This document shows, piece by piece, positions 42,045 to 45,589 of a stretch of 45,589 bases of DNA. Each line of letters opens with the position of its first letter. Within the stretch, counting starts at the first letter, position 1. The position numbers were made by a program, and so were the translations under genes. Source of the DNA: a virus. The stretch covers positions 1-45,589 of IMG/VR virus record IMGVR_UViG_3300010300_000028; one strand, given 5' to 3'. The notes beneath the pieces were generated by a model, which did no database searches, was not told the origin of the DNA, and saw only the letters and a list, made by a program, of their open reading frames with translations.

Positions 42045-42645
42045 GATACAACAGAGGGAGACTAATGAAGTCCTCTGGCGTTACTTTGATCAGGCAAAAG
42101 AAAATACATGGGCACTAGAATCAGGTAAAACTACTGCTAACTTACCTGGTGGTGCTAATCTGTTTGAAGATGTAGCATTTGATTGGTTGACACTACCCAT
42201 CTTGGATGATGTTAAAGACTACTGGGTGAATACTCTTCACTATCGTAGAGATTATCACATGTATATGGATAGCATGTGGGCAAACTTACACTATGAAGGT
42301 GATAGTACAGGTGAGCATTGTCATGTCAATGGACGTGGTAAATCACATGTGTCATTGGTATACTATTGGTCAAAGGATAATGCTGGTGGTCACTTGCAGT
42401 TTAGGAATCCACTAGAACATATACTCAGACACTGCCCACTTGATGCACCATATGATGATTGGTCACGCGAGTGTGGTTATAACTATGACTGGAAGACTAT
42501 GGGCATGGGTGTGCATGAGTATGTTATGTTCCCCTCCTGGTTGATGCATAGAACACAACCAAATACCAAGTGTGAGCGTATTGCTTTCAGCATGAACTTT
42601 GCTGGTTTCCCTAATGACCCCACGGAGAATGAATGGACGTACTAA
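41989..42645 (+). CDS. 2OG-Fe(II) oxygenase family protein (Oxy_5 type)
   Basis: 218 residues, overlapping the previous gene by 56 bases. Same family pattern: GEHCHVNGRGKSHVSLVYY with His110-x-His112, VMFPSWLMHRTQP with His187 and Arg197 (RIAFSMNF). N-terminus NLFPVPIRRGF is typical for this family, supporting the start. A paralog of the previous protein at low identity. Confidence 0.78.
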   Translation: MNLNLFPVPIRRGFIVPTKIQQRETNEVLWRYFDQAKENTWALESGKTTANLPGGANLFEDVAFDWLTLPILDDVKDYWVNTLHYRRDYHMYMDSMWANLHYEGDSTGEHCHVNGRGKSHVSLVYYWSKDNAGGHLQFRNPLEHILRHCPLDAPYDDWSRECGYNYDWKTMGMGVHEYVMFPSWLMHRTQPNTKCERIAFSMNFAGFPNDPTENEWTY

Positions 42646-43352
42646 TGCTACCCTTCCTGAATCCTCAGGAGTTTGTATGTGGTGACAAACCAAAGGTGTG
42701 GCGTAATGCTCTACCTGACCCCACACAATATGTCAACTGGGATACAGTCACGCACTGTTTCAATAATCCATGGTATTATAGAACTCAGGTCCTCAATATG
42801 GAGGGTCGTCGTCTCATGTTACCTGAGAAGTTTGAAGTATGGTATGAAAAGGGTGTGCCACATAAGCATGAACTATTCCAAGCAATCAATGAAGGACATA
42901 CATTCATCATTGAGCAGTATGGTCATTACAATCCAGCAGTAGATAATCTGCTGAATAACATTGAGTCACGGTTTGATTGTAACTGTGATGCACACATCTT
43001 TGGTAGTGCTAAGGCAGGCAGCAAGTCATTTGGTGCCCACTGGGATCTACCACCAAACTTTATTTGTCAGATTGATGGTGAGACCCACTGGAATGTATTT
43101 GAGGAGAGATGTAGTGGTCTGATCGAAATGACAGATGAACCATATCTCCCAGATAAAGCAGGGCAAGAGTTACACATTGCCCTAGATGTCACCTTGTCAC
43201 CTGGTGATGTCATGTATATTCCAGCAAGAACTTACCATAAACCATTCCCAGGTGGTAAGCGATTGTCTATGTCTATCCCTTGCATGTATCCCCGTGACGT
43301 ACCCAGCGACCGTAAACAATATGTTATTGAGTTCGACACATCCTCTTCCTGA
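42633..43352 (+). CDS. Cupin/JmjC-type oxygenase
   Basis: 239 residues. Fe(II) ligands are clear: His136-x-Asp138 in GAHWDLPPNF and His202 in PGDVMYIPARTYHKP. The QIDGETHWNVFE strand is the usual third element of JmjC-like hydroxylases such as ribosomal oxygenases. Likely hydroxylates a protein. ATG is in the end of the preceding gene; the next oxygenase overlaps its 3' end by 32 bases. Confidence 0.82.
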   Translation: MDVLMLPFLNPQEFVCGDKPKVWRNALPDPTQYVNWDTVTHCFNNPWYYRTQVLNMEGRRLMLPEKFEVWYEKGVPHKHELFQAINEGHTFIIEQYGHYNPAVDNLLNNIESRFDCNCDAHIFGSAKAGSKSFGAHWDLPPNFICQIDGETHWNVFEERCSGLIEMTDEPYLPDKAGQELHIALDVTLSPGDVMYIPARTYHKPFPGGKRLSMSIPCMYPRDVPSDRKQYVIEFDTSSS

Positions 43353-43887
43353 TGTACTCGTAGATCAGATTGAAGAGATAGTTACTCAACAACAGTTTCC
43401 CTGGTATCTTGTCAAAGAGACCACATTTGCTGATGGTGGTTATAGACCATATGAAGGTAAGTTTGATAATAGTTCGTTCTCACATGTTGTGGTGATGGAC
43501 TATGAACCTGTCTCACAATACTATGACCTATTTGAATCTGCGTTGAGGTTAATTGCTGATGATGCTGGTCAGGATTTTCGTGATATTTATCGCGTCCGTC
43601 TTGGTTGCCTACTACCTGACAAACTAGATCACCACTGTCCACATGTAGACTTTGAAGATGAACATGTGACAGCATTATATTATGTCAACAAGAGTGATGG
43701 TGATACTATCTTCTTCTCTCACGAGATGAGTATCTTCCAACCTAGATGTCAGTTAAGAGTATCACCTGAGCGTGGAAAGATGCTACTATTCAATGGTAAC
43801 GTACTACATGCATCATCATCCCCCACTAGTGGGTATCGCATCGCTCTTAATGTTAATTTCAGAAAGAGGGTATCGACAACCCGTTGA
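43321..43887 (+). CDS. 2OG-Fe(II) oxygenase
   Basis: 188 residues from ATG at 43321, which overlaps the upstream gene by 32 bases; an earlier in-frame ATG at 43186 is deep inside it. His108-x-Asp110 (CPHVDFED), YYVNKSDGDTIFF, LLFNGNVLHASSSP with His163, and Arg173 before the last strand (RIALNVNF). A paralog of the 44077 protein. Substrate unknown. Confidence 0.82.
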   Translation: MLLSSTHPLPDVLVDQIEEIVTQQQFPWYLVKETTFADGGYRPYEGKFDNSSFSHVVVMDYEPVSQYYDLFESALRLIADDAGQDFRDIYRVRLGCLLPDKLDHHCPHVDFEDEHVTALYYVNKSDGDTIFFSHEMSIFQPRCQLRVSPERGKMLLFNGNVLHASSSPTSGYRIALNVNFRKRVSTTR

Positions 43888-43923
43888 GTTTCGCTACAAT
43901 GTGGTGGTTATGACCGTTAAATA
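43873..43923 (+). promoter_or_regulatory. Promoter region: weak sigma70 plus late motif
   Basis: TCGACA at 43873-43878, 16 bases, TACAAT at 43895-43900 give a weak sigma70 candidate; TTAAATA at 43917-43923 is late-like. Both precede the small ORF at 43944 and the oxygenase at 44077. Confidence 0.4.
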
Positions 43924-43943
43924 GTTACGGTTCTCTGCCTGCG

Positions 43944-44123
43944 ATGACCATGTTTCTCAAAACGCAACAACTGACCGAGGAACAGAAAGTGTTACTCAAA
44001 CATGCACTGTTCAGTCTTCAAAAAGAGTATCATACAAAGTATGGTGAAGTTCCTCTAAGCAAAAGGAAATTGATTGATGAAATTGCGACCTCCTTACATC
44101 TCCGACATGAGGATCATCGATGA
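43944..44123 (+). CDS. Small hypothetical protein (59 aa)
   Basis: ATG at 43944 opens a 59-residue frame ending at TGA 44121-44123: basic, helical (LTEEQKVLLKHALFSLQKEY), filling the gap between two oxygenase genes and overlapping the next by 47 bases. No Shine-Dalgarno is clear. Plausible but unconfirmed. Confidence 0.45.
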   Translation: MTMFLKTQQLTEEQKVLLKHALFSLQKEYHTKYGEVPLSKRKLIDEIATSLHLRHEDHR

Positions 44124-44604
44124 TTTTCTTGATGTTGAGTATCATGCCCACCTCCATGATATACTCATGGGGTGGGAGTTTCCATGGTACTATCAACACA
44201 CACTCACACATGGGTGTAATCAGTTACAAGCACATGGATTCAACCATTGGTTGACTGATGATGGAGATCCTGACTTTGCACCACTGGTACAAAGAATGCA
44301 GGATGAAGTATCTGCCAAAACATGTCTACGAGTGAGAGCAGATATGACACTATATAATCCTGAGGGTTATCGTCATGACTTTCATGTAGACTGTAAAGAA
44401 CCTCACACGGTGTGTATCTATTATGTCAACGACACTGATGGCGACACTATTATTCTGGGAGACAAGAATGATCACGACATCGTTCGTGTTCAACCTAAAA
44501 AGAATAGACTCCTAACATTCAACGGACGACACTCGCACACTGGGCATTCACCTAGTAAGCACAAAAACAGAATCCTAATCAACGCCAACTTTAAGCAAGT
44601 ATGA
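44077..44604 (+). CDS. 2OG-Fe(II) oxygenase
   Basis: 175 residues from ATG at 44077 (TTG at 44074 and ATG at 44107 are alternatives). His103-x-Asp105 (FHVDCKEPH), YYVNDTDGDTIIL, LLTFNGRHSHTGHSP with His154 as distal ligand, Arg165. Paralog of the 43321 protein (shared YYVN.(S/T)DGDTI and N(A/V)NF). Last oxygenase of the island; ATGA overlap with the next gene. Confidence 0.82.
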   Translation: MKLRPPYISDMRIIDDFLDVEYHAHLHDILMGWEFPWYYQHTLTHGCNQLQAHGFNHWLTDDGDPDFAPLVQRMQDEVSAKTCLRVRADMTLYNPEGYRHDFHVDCKEPHTVCIYYVNDTDGDTIILGDKNDHDIVRVQPKKNRLLTFNGRHSHTGHSPSKHKNRILINANFKQV

Positions 44605-44930
44605 CCACTCCTCTGTTCATCTCAGAAGCACCAGCATTAGAGATTAGAAACATTATCAAGTCTCTATCACCTGGTGCCAAAGTAAGATGGCATCATATGG
44701 AAGGATATATAGAATTTGTAGATGACGCATACATCACCATTTGTATTAGTGAGAGACCTAATCCTCCTGGATCTAGGCAACCAATGAACAAATGCTGTGT
44801 GCTAGTCTTCAACAAATACTGGGATGAGTTAGAACTCGATGATAGTCTATTCCAACATGTGAAAGCATACAGTGGCAAGACGAACGATCACCCAGGTAAC
44901 GAAATGCTCCCCGAGTTGACAGCACGATGA
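44601..44930 (+). CDS. Hypothetical protein
   Basis: 109 residues. A small domain with WHHMEGYIEFVDDAYITICI (an SH3-like strand series) and many Pro/Asn residues after it. No recognised family. A sigma70 promoter lies in its last codons. Confidence 0.65.
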   Translation: MTTPLFISEAPALEIRNIIKSLSPGAKVRWHHMEGYIEFVDDAYITICISERPNPPGSRQPMNKCCVLVFNKYWDELELDDSLFQHVKAYSGKTNDHPGNEMLPELTAR

Positions 44931-44944
44931 TTGACTGGTACACT
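44916..44944 (+). promoter_or_regulatory. Candidate sigma70 promoter
   Basis: TTGACA at 44916-44921, 17 bases, TGG then TACACT at 44939-44944. Same -35/-10 pair as at 1425. Predicted start near 44951, 25 bases before the ATG at 44976. Confidence 0.5.
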
Positions 44945-44975
44945 ATCAAGGCATACTACATTGAGCAGTATCTAG

Positions 44976-45416
44976 ATGACCTACGAAGCAGAGGTTCAAT
45001 TTAAGTTTGACGCTACCTACACTCATGATTATAATCGTGGGTTTGGTTCTACTATTGGTGATGATGACTTCCTCCCCGAAGAGCATTACAAGATCACTGC
45101 ACCAGCAGCAGATCTCAATGCCAGGCAGTATTTCAGGTTATTTGAGAAATTCATGCTATGTGTAGGCATGGATGCTGCTTCTATTCGTTCTGGTGCTATG
45201 TCATTGGTCTTCAATGATTATGTGCGTGAGGAAGATCAGCGTAAGATCTGCGATGAGTATGAACTTACTATGGATGAGGACCTGGAAAAGAAATACCAGA
45301 AGTTTAAGGAGCGTGACGCACAATGGGCAGAATTGAATGCTCACTACAAAGAGAATGTTGTAAGTGAACCCAAGATCAAAGGTGATTGGGTAGATAGTGC
45401 TGATGGAGTAGCATAA
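44976..45416 (+). CDS. Hypothetical protein
   Basis: 146 residues, mixed structure with an acidic C-terminal helical part. Contains a DDDFLPEEHYKI turn and ARQYFRLFEKF helix. No family recognised. Its stop overlaps the next start (TAATG). Confidence 0.65.
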   Translation: MTYEAEVQFKFDATYTHDYNRGFGSTIGDDDFLPEEHYKITAPAADLNARQYFRLFEKFMLCVGMDAASIRSGAMSLVFNDYVREEDQRKICDEYELTMDEDLEKKYQKFKERDAQWAELNAHYKENVVSEPKIKGDWVDSADGVA

Positions 45417-45589
45417 TGGGAATGTTTGACTATTTCAGAAGTTCTTATCCTCTGGGTGAGGACTTCTCTGGAAACTGCCAAACAAAAGATATTGAAGAAG
45501 GTATTGGTGGCACTATGTCACAATACTGGTTAGATCCTGCTGGTTATCTGTATCTAATTGACTACTCCTACACTGCTGATCTAAAAATC
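45416..45589 (+). CDS. Hypothetical protein, 3' end outside window
   Basis: ATG at 45416 overlaps the preceding stop; 58 codons are open to the window edge. Starts GMFDYFRSSYPLGEDF, with GGTMSQYWLDPAGYLYLIDY later. Such short Trp/Tyr/Gly-rich starts are found in conserved cyanophage hypothetical proteins. No function assigned. Confidence 0.65.
   Translation, partial: MGMFDYFRSSYPLGEDFSGNCQTKDIEEGIGGTMSQYWLDPAGYLYLIDYSYTADLKI

Noticed and set aside
44927-45004. 25-codon ORF starting with an ATGA overlap
   Set aside because: It lies across a sigma70 promoter (44916-44944) and overlaps the start of the 44976 gene, so it is probably not a gene.

Overview
The window is a segment of a T4-like myovirus that infects marine cyanobacteria (a cyanomyovirus). 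T4 core genes (RNase H, gp33, gp32, gp53, gp48, gp4, gp54-like, gp26, gp51, gp27, gp5) sit beside cyanophage hallmarks: thyX, phoH, CP12, a CpeT-type bilin lyase, a VirX1-like flavin halogenase, DUF1825 and DUF6433 proteins and several 2OG-Fe(II) oxygenases. Genes are tightly packed, nearly all on the + strand, often joined by TAATG, ATGA or TGATG overlaps. Late promoters of the T4/cyanophage type (NATAAATA or CTAAATA) precede structural blocks; consensus sigma70 promoters (TTGACA-N16/17-TATNNT type) precede early genes.

Layout. 1-1428: end of a virion structural gene and a small partner. 1425-2068: a self-contained unit with tandem sigma70 promoters, a palindrome at the predicted start of transcription, a secreted beta-barrel-like protein and a terminator. 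2089-8351: replication, nucleotide and transcription block (glutaredoxin, RNase H, ThyX, PhoH, PD-(D/E)XK nuclease, gp33, DUF1825) ending in a terminator fused to the next promoter. 8335-9834: gp32 and a secreted basic protein. 9850-10665: small early genes including a glutaredoxin relative without its CXXC. 10662-12619 (minus strand): gp53 and gp48. 12618-22968: gp4, gp54-like, gp26/gp51 (with a probable -1 frameshift), two giant paralogous tail proteins carrying peptidoglycan-cleaving domains, and gp27. 22991-26961: CP12, an oxygenase, CpeT and the gp5 spike. 26961-28451: small genes, an orphan Phd-like antitoxin and tRNA-Thr(TGT). 28485-39289: tail-fibre block with tandem duplicated glycine-rich tip genes. 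39299-44604: flavin halogenase followed by five Fe(II)-oxygenase-like genes. 44601-45589: hypothetical genes, the last cut by the window edge.

How the genes work together. The early genes redirect host metabolism (CP12 on the Calvin cycle, CpeT on phycobilisome pigments, ThyX and nucleases on nucleotides), gp33 switches on late transcription, and the structural blocks build baseplate, tail and fibres. Most interesting: a lambda G/GT-style frameshift signal joining gp26 and gp51; redistribution of muralytic activity from gp5 to the two tape-measure-like proteins; the halogenase plus oxygenase island; divergent genes 4 and 48 whose start codons overlap, each with its late promoter inside the other gene; and sigma70 -35 boxes that contain the stop codon of the preceding gene. 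All statements come from reading the sequence; no database search was run.
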